Positions 17,555 to 25,262 of a DNA stretch of 64,000 nt are shown here, piece by piece. Where the stretch lies: assembly GCA_024648695.1 (NCBI GenBank), contig JACAVV010000015.1, positions 62,001 through 126,000 on the forward strand, written 5' to 3'. The notes beneath the pieces are model-generated. The model saw only the letters and a list, made by a program, of their open reading frames with translations. It searched no databases and was not told where the DNA came from. Each line of letters opens with the position of its first letter. Within the stretch, counting starts at the first letter, position 1. The DNA comes from Nitrospina sp. Lineage in GTDB: Bacteria > Nitrospinota > Nitrospinia > Nitrospinales > JACRGP01. Both the position numbers and the translations under genes were made by a program.

Positions 17555-17920
17555 ATGAGTATCAGACGTTTTGTGAACAAGGTGATCGATACCAGTCTGG
17601 CTGTGGATACAAACTGGTTCGGCGCGGATGTGGGGAAAACCCTGGGACCTCACCTGGGAAATTTTGGAACCACGGATCCTGAAAAACACACCCTCATGAT
17701 GGTTCTGGACAGTCCGGCTGTGGTGGTCGTGAAATACAAGATGGATGGTCAAACTGTGGAAATGTCGTTGAACGCCGGGCAAACCCTGACGGCAGGTGCT
17801 GTGTATATGTTCGATTTGCTGGTGCCTGAAGGGGCGAGTTACAACATTCAATACACGGGAATCGCCGGACCTCAAAACCTGACGGCGATCATCTCGGCCA
17901 GCGATTCTATCAATGTTTGA
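17555..17920 (+). CDS. Hypothetical phage tail-appendage protein
   Basis: The 121-residue protein follows TAAGGAGATGCT. It reads RRFVNKVIDTSLAVDTNWFGADVGKTLGP, then VVVVKYKMDGQTVEMSLNAGQTLTAGAVYMFDLLVPEGASYNIQY and a hydrophobic end, consistent with a small beta-sandwich. Such genes cluster with fibre genes in tailed phages. Function unknown. Confidence 0.5.
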   Translation: MSIRRFVNKVIDTSLAVDTNWFGADVGKTLGPHLGNFGTTDPEKHTLMMVLDSPAVVVVKYKMDGQTVEMSLNAGQTLTAGAVYMFDLLVPEGASYNIQYTGIAGPQNLTAIISASDSINV

Positions 17921-17937
17921 TAGAAAGGGAGGACGTC

Positions 17938-18183
17938 ATGGCTAAACCGCAAGGCTGGGTGGGCAGGCCCTATTACGATTTTTATGTAGACAACAAAAAT
18001 GGCGACGACGGCAATTCGGGTACGAGTCCGGAGCAGGCCTGGAAATCACTGGCCCCGGTAAATGGAGGATCGTTCCCAGCCGGGACACGCATCGGGTTGA
18101 AGTCGGGGTGTCGGTGGCGCGAAACGCTGACTCCTCCAAGCTCCGGAACCAGCGCGAACCCCATCCTCTTTGGACCCTACTAG
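17938..18183 (+). pseudogene. Right-handed beta-helix (pectate-lyase-type) protein, truncated
   Basis: GGGAGGACGTC precedes ATG 17938. The 81 codons match only the entry motif of secreted or tail-spike beta-helix proteins: YYDFYVDNKNGDDGNSGTSPEQAWKSL, PAGTRIGLKSGCRWRETLTPPSSGTSANPILFGPY. Intact relatives continue with several hundred residues of helix coils. Here TAG at 18181-18183 ends the frame and the sequence after it does not continue as beta-helix. It is probably the remnant of a tail spike or depolymerase. A short functional cap is possible but less likely. Confidence 0.65.
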
Positions 18184-18326
18184 CAGGGGACGCCTGGAAG
18201 AGGCATCGATGGGTTTTTGAGTTTACTCTCTCATGTCGTTAACAGGAGTTTTGGGTAAAACGCTTTTAACAATTCTTATCCATTACTCCGTTTACCTATT
18301 CCTGAATTGGATTTTGGAGATACAAA

Positions 18327-19481
18327 ATGAAATTGAAACTTTTGATAATTTGGATGGTTTTGATTCCAACGTGTCTGTTACCACAACACGCGTTTGCTAT
18401 CAGTTATAAAGGAAGTACGGTTGAAGCGACTTCCGACTTTATTGGTCCTGTTGGGCAAACGTCGCCGAATCTGGTGACGGGAACTACTGTGGACGCTACG
18501 GAAGCCCTTTCCCTGGCGGGAACGGAAGCCGTGCGCGGTTGGAAAAATTTTGCTCTCAATGGGAATTTCCGGTTTTGGCATAAAGGCGATTCTCATACGG
18601 ATACCACCAATGATGTGCAATACAAAGGGCCCGATGTGTGGGCTACGGTGCATGCCGGATCCAGCGCCGGACAATCGACGATTTCAAAACAAACGTTCAC
18701 TCTGGGTCAAACCGATGTTCCCGGAGAGCCGGAGTTTTTCTACCGCCACGACCAAACCGTTGGAACCAATGTGGGCTCCCATCCAAAACTTCTTCATCGA
18801 GTGGAAAATGTGCGTGTCTGTGCAGGACAAACCTGTACCATCAGTTTCTACGCCAAGGCAAATGCCTCTTTCTCAATAGATACCGCTCTGGATCAGTATT
18901 TTGGGACCGGCGGATCAGGGACTGTGGATGGCAGTCATAAGACGCATAATTTGAGCACTTCCTGGCAACGCTACACGCACACAGTAACCCCGCCGGGAAT
19001 AACGGGAAAAACTACTGGTCCCAAAAGTTATCTGGAAATTGATTTTGAATTTCCAGACAATGCCACCTTCACCGTCGACATTGCAGGGGTGCAATTGGAA
19101 GCCGGCTCCGTTGCGACAGCCAGGGAGCAACGGCCCTATGCCCTGGAAAAAACCTTGATCGAACGTTTTTTCTGGCGAATTGATTTCGAACTGAAACAAT
19201 TCTTTTTAGTGGGTCAGGCCGTTGGTGCCGGGGATGTGAGGTTTTTTCATTTCTTCTCAACGGAAATGGCTTGTGTCCCAAGTTTGAATTTCAATGGCAA
19301 CTTTAAAATCACCAACACCACCTGGTCGACTGAAACCTCGGGGCCTCTGGAATTGTGGGGCGCGAATACGCGCTTTGCATTCATCAGGGTGCTTGCCGGG
19401 TCGGCAGGCTTGTCGGCTGGGGATGCATCGACCCTGCTTGCTGATGCGGGGTCTTATTTCGAATACGACTGTCAGCTTTAA
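18327..19481 (+). CDS. Tail-fibre-like carbohydrate-binding protein with signal peptide
   Basis: Residues 1-25 are a clear Sec signal peptide (KLKLLIIWMVLIPTCLLPQHAFA). The rest resembles C-terminal modules of phage tail fibres: ALNGNFRFWHKGDSHTD, GPDVWATVHAG, ISFYAKANASFSIDTALDQYFGTGG, STSWQRYTHTVT, TVDIAGVQLEAGSVATAREQRPYALEKTLIERFF. That jelly-roll module usually binds sugars. A signal peptide is unexpected on a virion fibre, which is assembled in the cytoplasm, so this may be a domesticated, secreted version. GGAGATACAAA precedes the ATG. Confidence 0.7.
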   Translation: MKLKLLIIWMVLIPTCLLPQHAFAISYKGSTVEATSDFIGPVGQTSPNLVTGTTVDATEALSLAGTEAVRGWKNFALNGNFRFWHKGDSHTDTTNDVQYKGPDVWATVHAGSSAGQSTISKQTFTLGQTDVPGEPEFFYRHDQTVGTNVGSHPKLLHRVENVRVCAGQTCTISFYAKANASFSIDTALDQYFGTGGSGTVDGSHKTHNLSTSWQRYTHTVTPPGITGKTTGPKSYLEIDFEFPDNATFTVDIAGVQLEAGSVATAREQRPYALEKTLIERFFWRIDFELKQFFLVGQAVGAGDVRFFHFFSTEMACVPSLNFNGNFKITNTTWSTETSGPLELWGANTRFAFIRVLAGSAGLSAGDASTLLADAGSYFEYDCQL

Positions 19482-19509
19482 TAATCCGGATTCGGTATTC
19501 GCCTTCAGG

Positions 19510-19899
19510 TTAACCGGATGCAGGGAAAAATGATTCAATGGTGGAAAAAACAGACGACATGTCCAAGGGTTTGGAGAGGAACCCATTCATACCCGCTTGA
19601 AAGCAAGCTTCCTTATCTTCGGCGTCATCGTTGGCGCTCATGGCGATAATGCAAGCGGGCTTTGATTTGGAAGGCATTGAGTTGACTTGTTCCAGTTCCC
19701 GGATTTCTTTGCAGGCAGTGATGCCATCCAAAACCGGCATTTGCAGGTCCATGAGGATTAAATCAAAACGCTGGTTTTGAAACTGGTTCACCGCTTCGGC
19801 CCCATTTTCGGCTTTGATAACGGTGTGCCCGCGACGTTCCAATAATCGGGCTACAAGTTGCAAGTTTATGGAAGTGTCGTCAACGACAAGAATATTCAT
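19510..19899 (-). CDS. CheY-like response regulator, receiver domain only
   Basis: The 129-residue protein is a lone receiver domain with the acidic pair in LVVDDTSIN, the phospho-acceptor Asp in LILMDLQMP, Ser in the AMSAND position and Lys in FLSKPL. Such proteins pass a phosphate signal through protein contact rather than DNA binding. I start at ATG 19899, since the open frame upstream lacks domain homology; AGGAAGC precedes it. It lies downstream of the repressor gene on the same strand (82-base gap) and converges on the fibre-like gene. No histidine kinase is nearby. Confidence 0.88.
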   Translation of the reverse strand: MNILVVDDTSINLQLVARLLERRGHTVIKAENGAEAVNQFQNQRFDLILMDLQMPVLDGITACKEIRELEQVNSMPSKSKPACIIAMSANDDAEDKEACFQAGMNGFLSKPLDMSSVFSTIESFFPASG

Positions 19900-19981
19900 T
19901 GCTTCCTGAAAGATGATTATGGTTTGGGTTGTTCGAAAGTCAGTATAAATCCGGATTTGAAAATAGAAAAGGTTTTTCACC

Positions 19982-20878
19982 TTACAATTCTTTCCAGGCC
20001 CCAATGATGCGTCCGACTACTGGGTCCGGGTGTTCTTCCATGTCAAGAATTTGAATTTGGGAGGTGGGATTGATTGGACGCAGAATCATGAGCTTTTTTT
20101 GTATTTCCACATATTTTGCGGTGAGTCCCTGCTCATGAAAGATTGCGTACATTTTGTTTTTCTGAATACGTTTGTCATCGCGGTCGATAACCACGATGTC
20201 GCCGGAGTGGAGCATGGGTTCCATGGAATCGCCGTCCACTCTGCTGGCTACAAGGTTATTGCGTTTGCCTGCGGAACGTACATGAAGCAGGACATAGTCT
20301 TTTACCGAATCATCCTGAATGATGGGTTCGCCAGCGGCAATGTTGGAATCGGTGAGCGGTATCGACACATAATCCTGGTTATGTAAAGTGTCCGGTTTGT
20401 GGATGCTATGGGGCACGACGATTTTAAATTCGGGAATGGAAGTTGTCGGGGCCTCCCCATTATTGAACAAATCAGAAACGGGAATGCCCAATGTGGTGGC
20501 GGCTTTGTGCAGGCATTCTTGAGACAGGGCGAGGGTGCCGTTTTCGAATTGTTTCAGAACCCGTTCTTCAATGGAGAGTTGTTGCGCGAAATCTTTTAAG
20601 GACCAGCCCTTCCTTTTTCGAAATAATTTGAGTCTGCGGACCCAGGATTTTATCCATGTGGAGGGTGGAAACTCTCCTGTTACAAGCCATAAAAAGTCTA
20701 CCTGAAAATGCTGGGCGATCTTTAACATGGACTCGCTATCGGGGAGCGATTTTCGGTGTTTCCACTTTTTTACGGTTTCGTATTTGAGCCCAATAGTCGA
20801 GCAAAAATCTGTCAAATCCTCCTGATCCCGAAGGAAGGCGATCCGATCTAAAGCATTGATTAATTGGATATTTTTCAT
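19982..20878 (-). CDS. LexA/CI-type repressor with two HTH domains and S24 peptidase
   Basis: Residues about 5-68 form a CI-repressor-type HTH (LTDFCSTIGLKYETVKKWKHRKSLPDSESMLKIAQHF). Residues about 82-138 form a second, XRE-type HTH (FRKRKGWSLKDFAQQLSIEERVLKQFENG). Residues about 170-298 are an S24 self-cleavage domain with Ser218 in DGDSMEP, Lys255 in LTAKYVE and an Ala-Gly cleavage bond at about 182-183. Such repressors hold lysogeny and are inactivated by RecA-stimulated self-cleavage. Two HTH domains in one chain are unusual. It is transcribed away from the SMC-like gene, across an intergenic region with palindromic operator candidates. Confidence 0.88.
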   Translation of the reverse strand: MKNIQLINALDRIAFLRDQEDLTDFCSTIGLKYETVKKWKHRKSLPDSESMLKIAQHFQVDFLWLVTGEFPPSTWIKSWVRRLKLFRKRKGWSLKDFAQQLSIEERVLKQFENGTLALSQECLHKAATTLGIPVSDLFNNGEAPTTSIPEFKIVVPHSIHKPDTLHNQDYVSIPLTDSNIAAGEPIIQDDSVKDYVLLHVRSAGKRNNLVASRVDGDSMEPMLHSGDIVVIDRDDKRIQKNKMYAIFHEQGLTAKYVEIQKKLMILRPINPTSQIQILDMEEHPDPVVGRIIGAWKEL

Positions 20879-20916
20879 GGTATGCCAAAAATAATCAAAA
20901 TATTATCGGAAGTCCA

Positions 20917-20973
20917 TTGACAAAATGGGAAATTTATCCCATAATAAATTTGAATTGGGGAAAATTTTACCAA
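20917..20973 (+). promoter_or_regulatory. Promoter with two operator-like palindromes facing the SMC-like gene
   Basis: TTGACA (20917-20922) and CATAAT (20940-20945) are 17 bases apart. Inside the spacer sits TGGGAAATTTATCCCA (20926-20941), with 5-bp perfect arms. A second, near-perfect dyad, TTGGGGAAAATTTTACCAA, spans 20955-20973. The shared GGGAAAATTT(A)CC core suggests two sites for one repressor, most simply the adjacent CI-type protein. Binding at the first site would block the promoter. Confidence 0.6.
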
Positions 20974-21073
20974 TCTGGTTTGGTTTTGCGCTTCTTTATT
21001 CAGGATGAATTGGCTGTTCATAAACAGTTATTATATAGGTATTAGGCAATAAACTGAAGGGAAAGGCAGTTGT

Positions 21074-23329
21074 ATGATCAAACAATTGATTAATAAAGGT
21101 TTTAAAGATCTGGACCAGAAGATAATACTCACTGGTCTGGATTTATTCACATCGGCAAACAAGAATGGGGTTGGAAAATCGGCTGTGCTTGAGTCTTTTA
21201 AGCTCGCTTTAATAGGTGATTTGCCGGGAACTGCATATCGGGTTGAGGATATTCTGGAATTCACCTCCCGGGAAGAGTTTTCTATTGCCTTACTGGCAGA
21301 TATCGGTGGTAAGGAATACCGATTTGAAAGGCGGTTTGTTAAAAGCGCCCCTCAAGGGGACAAACGGCCAATTATTGTGGATGGCTTGTCAAAAAAATTC
21401 GAGGAGGGAAGCCGCTGGATACGGAATACCTTTGGCGCTTTGTCCTTAAGCTTCGATCCTGGAGAGTTTCTCAATTTAACCGATTCCAAAAAAAGAGCCT
21501 GGATACTTTCTAATTCTCCGGAAACCTGCGAATTGTCCCGGGATGCGTTGTATACCCTTTTATTGGCGCGAATCACTGAGGCTCAGTTCGGCCCGGGACT
21601 GGTCACGTCTATTTTAAACCGGAATGGAATGGAATTCACTGCCGATCTTTTGCAAGGGACTACCAAGTTTTCCCCGACCTCCGTCTTCAGCGATTTAATC
21701 ATTAGTCTGGAGCAACAGGATTATAAGTTTTTAGACAGAATTCAAAAACTATTGACTGACTTATTTGCCTTATGGCGGGAAGGCGAACCCCCGGTGAGCA
21801 ATCTCTCTGCCCTGACTACCTATCTTAAATCCCGCGGTCTCGAATTGAAAGCCCGATTACGCGAACAGGAAGCGGCGCTTTCGTTTGTGACTCATTCGGA
21901 TTTTGGGGAAATGGAATCGCAACAGGCTGTTCGCGGCCTGCAGGAGCGCCTGGACCGGGTCCATCAACGGGAGCAGGAGCTAAGGTTTCTTAAGGATACC
22001 AGTGATTACCGAAATCAGCAAAGGCTCTCCTGTCAGAAATTGATGGTATCGACGGATAGCGCGATCAAGGAGTGTGAAGATATTTTGAAGATGCTTGATC
22101 CGCAGGCTTTGAAAAATCAGATTGACGGCTTGATCCATGATCTACAGGATTTGGATCCACTTGAAAGCAGGCTGGAAAATTTGAGAGAGGCCCTTAATAG
22201 ACAATCAGAACCTGGAACTCAACTGGAAAAGGAAAACCTGCGTCTGCAATCGGAACAACAATGGAAAGCAAGGGGTATCCGCTCTTTGCAACAATCTGCA
22301 TCCAAGTGTCCGCTGTCGATTGATGTTCCCTGTGCAACGGATTGGACGCTTTATAAGGATAAATTGCAAGAAGGCCTTCAGCAGGAATCGCAGGAACAAA
22401 TAAAAATTCAAGAAGACCTGAAAGCGAATCGTCGACACCTTTGGAAAATCGGCGGCGAAATAAAAGTGGCGCAGAAAAAACTTAAATCGGCTCGTCTTGC
22501 GAATGAAACCATCCATAACCAAATAAGCCAGTTGACCCATCAATGGATGGAAGAGAAAACACGAAAGGAGGAGGTGGAATCCAGGTTGAAATCCCAGCAA
22601 CAATCTCTGCAGGAGGCCCAAGCCAATTTGGGCAATGACCCCTGTCCCGGTCCTGTAAACGATGATTCAATGATCACAACACAATTGAATCAATTAGCCG
22701 AAGAAAAATCGCGGATTCAAGCCGAATTGAATGAGGCTTTAAAATATCAGGGAAAACTGGAGGCCGCAAAACTGTGGTTGCGTGAAAATGAGGCGCTCAA
22801 GGAAGACATCCGTTGGGTACAGTTCCTGGAATCGGAATTGGGTCCCGATGGTATTCAGGAAGAGGTGGCCGAAAGGGTGGGTCGCGAGATTTCCCGGGAA
22901 GTGAACCGGCTCTTGCAGTGGATTCAACCGGATCTTGAATTCACTCTGGATTTAAGGTGCAAAGGGTTCCTCATGGGTTGGCTTCGGGACGGCAAAATGA
23001 TTCCGTTTTCCACCATGAATTCCGCTCATTTTATTTTGTTTGTGGTGCCATTTCTGACCGCATTGCTCAATCGTTTGGCCCGGTATCGCAAAGGTCTTGG
23101 ACTGAAAACGCTTCGAGCCCTGTGTGTGGAAGCGGAAACTCTGACTGTGCCCAATTTGGCGGCATTGTTGAAAGGTCTGGCCCGGATGAAAGCGGAAGGT
23201 TATCTGGACAATGTGTTGGTGGCTCATTATATGTCACTGGGTGAGACGCGTTTGTTATCCGGGTTTCAGGAGCATGTTCTGCTTTCGCAAACCCCTGATG
23301 CGGAACCTTTGGAAACGGTCCTGGCCTGA
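21074..23329 (+). CDS. SMC/SbcC-like coiled-coil ATPase with degenerate motifs
   Basis: This 751-residue protein has an N-terminal nucleotide-binding half (residues 1-150, Walker A as ANKNGVGKSA with the first Gly replaced), long coiled coils from about 260 to 590 interrupted near 410 by SKCPLSIDVPC (zinc-hook-like cysteines), and a C-terminal half. The signature motif expected as LSGGE reads FSTMNSAHF and the Walker B region reads LRALCVEAETL, lacking the usual Asp-Glu. It resembles RecN/SbcC-type ATPases found in some prophages, for DNA-end or recombination functions. Activity is uncertain. GAAGGGAAAGG precedes the ATG. It is probably the first early gene under the divergent repressor. Confidence 0.75.
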   Translation: MIKQLINKGFKDLDQKIILTGLDLFTSANKNGVGKSAVLESFKLALIGDLPGTAYRVEDILEFTSREEFSIALLADIGGKEYRFERRFVKSAPQGDKRPIIVDGLSKKFEEGSRWIRNTFGALSLSFDPGEFLNLTDSKKRAWILSNSPETCELSRDALYTLLLARITEAQFGPGLVTSILNRNGMEFTADLLQGTTKFSPTSVFSDLIISLEQQDYKFLDRIQKLLTDLFALWREGEPPVSNLSALTTYLKSRGLELKARLREQEAALSFVTHSDFGEMESQQAVRGLQERLDRVHQREQELRFLKDTSDYRNQQRLSCQKLMVSTDSAIKECEDILKMLDPQALKNQIDGLIHDLQDLDPLESRLENLREALNRQSEPGTQLEKENLRLQSEQQWKARGIRSLQQSASKCPLSIDVPCATDWTLYKDKLQEGLQQESQEQIKIQEDLKANRRHLWKIGGEIKVAQKKLKSARLANETIHNQISQLTHQWMEEKTRKEEVESRLKSQQQSLQEAQANLGNDPCPGPVNDDSMITTQLNQLAEEKSRIQAELNEALKYQGKLEAAKLWLRENEALKEDIRWVQFLESELGPDGIQEEVAERVGREISREVNRLLQWIQPDLEFTLDLRCKGFLMGWLRDGKMIPFSTMNSAHFILFVVPFLTALLNRLARYRKGLGLKTLRALCVEAETLTVPNLAALLKGLARMKAEGYLDNVLVAHYMSLGETRLLSGFQEHVLLSQTPDAEPLETVLA

Positions 23330-23779
23330 TTGAAAACTGGAAAGAAATTGAAAGTCACCAAACGGCCTCCCTCCTCTTCGGGAAAACCCTTTGCAGGCAA
23401 ACTGCAATTTTGTCCGGAGACAGGTATAACTCTGGAAAGTGGAGAAATTCTGCAACGTGGATGCGGCCTCAGAGGAATGGTGGTAAACGAGACCGGGTGG
23501 CGCTGTTTTTATTGTGGTAACTATGTGTATCACACCTCCTCGAATTTTAGCGCATTGTGGTTCCATTTTAAAACCGGCCGCGACTATTGGCGATTTGGCC
23601 ATGCCGGGGGCCGCGATTTTATTAATGGCGTGCCGGTTTCGGGTTCGGTTGAGGAGTTGCCGCCTGAATGGTTGTCGGACCTGAAGGAAATTCAGCCGCC
23701 ACAATGGTTTTTTCATTATTTACAGAAGGGCGAAGAAGAGTTCGGAAACTTGCTGGATTCCCATTACAAAAACTCTTGA
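23330..23779 (+). CDS. Cysteine-rich (zinc-ribbon-like) hypothetical protein
   Basis: The frame abuts the ATPase stop codon, starting at TTG 23330 or TTG 23348; no ATG start is available before codon 47, so the start is uncertain. The product has cysteines in QFCPETG, RGCGLRG and RCFYCGNYVYH, consistent with a zinc-binding fold, followed by aromatic-rich SALWFHFKTGRDYWRFG. No family recognised. Tight coupling to the SMC-like ATPase suggests they work together. Confidence 0.6.
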   Translation: MKTGKKLKVTKRPPSSSGKPFAGKLQFCPETGITLESGEILQRGCGLRGMVVNETGWRCFYCGNYVYHTSSNFSALWFHFKTGRDYWRFGHAGGRDFINGVPVSGSVEELPPEWLSDLKEIQPPQWFFHYLQKGEEEFGNLLDSHYKNS

Positions 23780-23844
23780 GGGGAAAGCCCCAATGGGCTC
23801 ATCAATAAAATACTTGAAAATAGTTACATGCCCCGACCTTGCGC

Positions 23845-23915
23845 AGGCGTCCGACAGAGCTCATCACTCTGTCCTGCCTTACACCGGGCGGAAGGTGATG
23901 TCCTTCCGCCCCGGT
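23845..23915 (+). other. Two strong intergenic hairpins (possible structured RNA)
   Basis: GACAGAG (23853-23859) pairs with CTCTGTC (23867-23873), extended by AGGC/GCCT. ACCGGGCGGAAGG (23883-23895) pairs with 23902-23915 with one bulged C around loop TGATGT. The 181-base gap holding them separates the zinc-ribbon-like gene from the sigma-like gene. No T-run follows either stem, so they look like leader, processing or regulatory structures rather than simple terminators. Confidence 0.5.
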
Positions 23916-23960
23916 CCCGCCTTCGCCGTGAAACCTTTGGGTCATTAGCCGGGAGATTTT

Positions 23961-24314
23961 ATGAAAGATAAAGGCCGGGAAGACTGGAAATCCATTTGCC
24001 CGGAAGAACCGCCTGTCGATCCGCGGCTGGTGTACATCCCTGCAGAAAAACTGGAGCCTTTGCAAAACCGGACAACTCGCGAGAGTTCTCATGCGGGTTA
24101 TGGCACGTTGAAACAGTACCGCTATTTGCGCAAACAGCAAATCCAGTTGGAATCCTTGCCCCTGACAGACAAACAACTGATCGCTTTAAGCCTGGTGTTC
24201 TACGGCGGCATTCAGAAAAAACGGGCCGCCCGCGCGATGAATATTTCCAGCCAGGCACTGGATGACCACATCAAGGCAGGATTGAAAAAGGTTCGGGAAA
24301 GTTTTTTGAAGTAG
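23961..24314 (+). CDS. Sigma-region-4-like HTH protein
   Basis: The 117-residue protein ends with LPLTDKQLIALSLVFYGGIQKKRAARAMNISSQALDDHIKAGLKKVRESF, the pattern of a sigma-70 region 4 or LuxR-type HTH (PLTxxQ...ALxxGxxxxxAAxxMxIS...VxxxLxxAxxKL). The N-terminal half (KDWxSICPEEPPVDPRLVYIP) is unrecognised. In phages such proteins switch on late genes. Its place at the end of the early-type cluster fits. CCGGGAGATTTT precedes the ATG. Confidence 0.65.
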   Translation: MKDKGREDWKSICPEEPPVDPRLVYIPAEKLEPLQNRTTRESSHAGYGTLKQYRYLRKQQIQLESLPLTDKQLIALSLVFYGGIQKKRAARAMNISSQALDDHIKAGLKKVRESFLK

Positions 24315-24469
24315 GCGGGTTGATAAACAGCCTTTTTATAGATTGGCCACGAATCCGAATGAAACTTCTGGAATCTCGCAAAAAATTCAGTACACTTATA
24401 TAGACACGCAACTTCGCAAAATGGGAATCTGGGGAATCGCCAACCGGATAATACAATCAGGAATTTGTC

Positions 24470-25255
24470 ATGGCAAAAAAGACAGTAGTATATTTCACCT
24501 TATTGGGCGTATTGATTTTTGGGTCTGCCGCTGAAGCAGGTTTTTTAGACGGAATACTGGATAAATTGAGAACGAAAGAGGATAACGGACAAACCAGCGA
24601 AGAATCCTTTCGTCCCGGATTTCTAAAGCCCCTGAGCTATGGCAAATCGATTGGTGATATTGCTTCAGGCTTGAAAGAAGCCTTGACGGTCGGAATCACC
24701 GAAGCGGTTTCCAAAGTATCGGTTATGGATGGCTATTATAGTAATGACCGGATTCGCATTCCCATGCCTGATCAACTGTCCAAAGTGAAGTCATTATTGG
24801 GTAAATTCGGCCAGGAGCATCTCGTTACCCAGTTCGAAAGAAGTATGAACCACGCCGCCGAGGCGGCCGCACCTATGGCCAGGGATATATTCTTCACATC
24901 CATCCGGGAGATGACCTTCGACGATGCCCGCAGAATTCTCAACGGCGACGATACCGAGGGCACCGATTATTTGAAGGATAAAACCTATTCCAAAATCTAT
25001 GACAAATTTCAACCGGTCGTCTCTTCGACGATGGACAAAACTTTTGTGACGCGGAACTTCAAACAGATGGTCAACAATTTCAAAACGCTTCCTTTTGTTT
25101 CCGAGATGGTGCAACCGGTGGAACTGGACGAGTTTGTGACCGGGAAAGCTCTGGATGGCCTTTTTGTGATGGTTGGTGATGAAGAAAGAAAAATTCGTGA
25201 AGACCCGGGAGCCCGTGTCACCACTTTACTTCAGGATGTTTTTGGCAAGAAGTAG
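24470..25255 (+). CDS. DUF4197 exported protein
   Basis: The 261-residue protein has a Sec signal peptide (TVVYFTLLGVLIFGSAAEAG) and the DUF4197 body: LKEALTVGITEAVSKVSVMDGYYSNDRIRIPMPDQLSKVKSLLGKFGQ, FERSMNHAAEAAAPMARDIFFTSIREMTFDDARRILNGDDTEGTDYLKDKTY and a C-terminal GLFVMVGDEERKIREDPGARVTTLLQDVFG. The family is periplasmic and of unknown function. It marks the return to core-type genes. It converges on purM with seven bases between stops. Confidence 0.9.
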   Translation: MAKKTVVYFTLLGVLIFGSAAEAGFLDGILDKLRTKEDNGQTSEESFRPGFLKPLSYGKSIGDIASGLKEALTVGITEAVSKVSVMDGYYSNDRIRIPMPDQLSKVKSLLGKFGQEHLVTQFERSMNHAAEAAAPMARDIFFTSIREMTFDDARRILNGDDTEGTDYLKDKTYSKIYDKFQPVVSSTMDKTFVTRNFKQMVNNFKTLPFVSEMVQPVELDEFVTGKALDGLFVMVGDEERKIREDPGARVTTLLQDVFGKK

Positions 25256-25262
25256 AACCCCT

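Noticed and set aside
24315-24469. attR copy of the tRNA-Ala 3' end at the right edge of the island
   Set aside because: No match to the T-arm/acceptor sequence could be found by eye here or further right.
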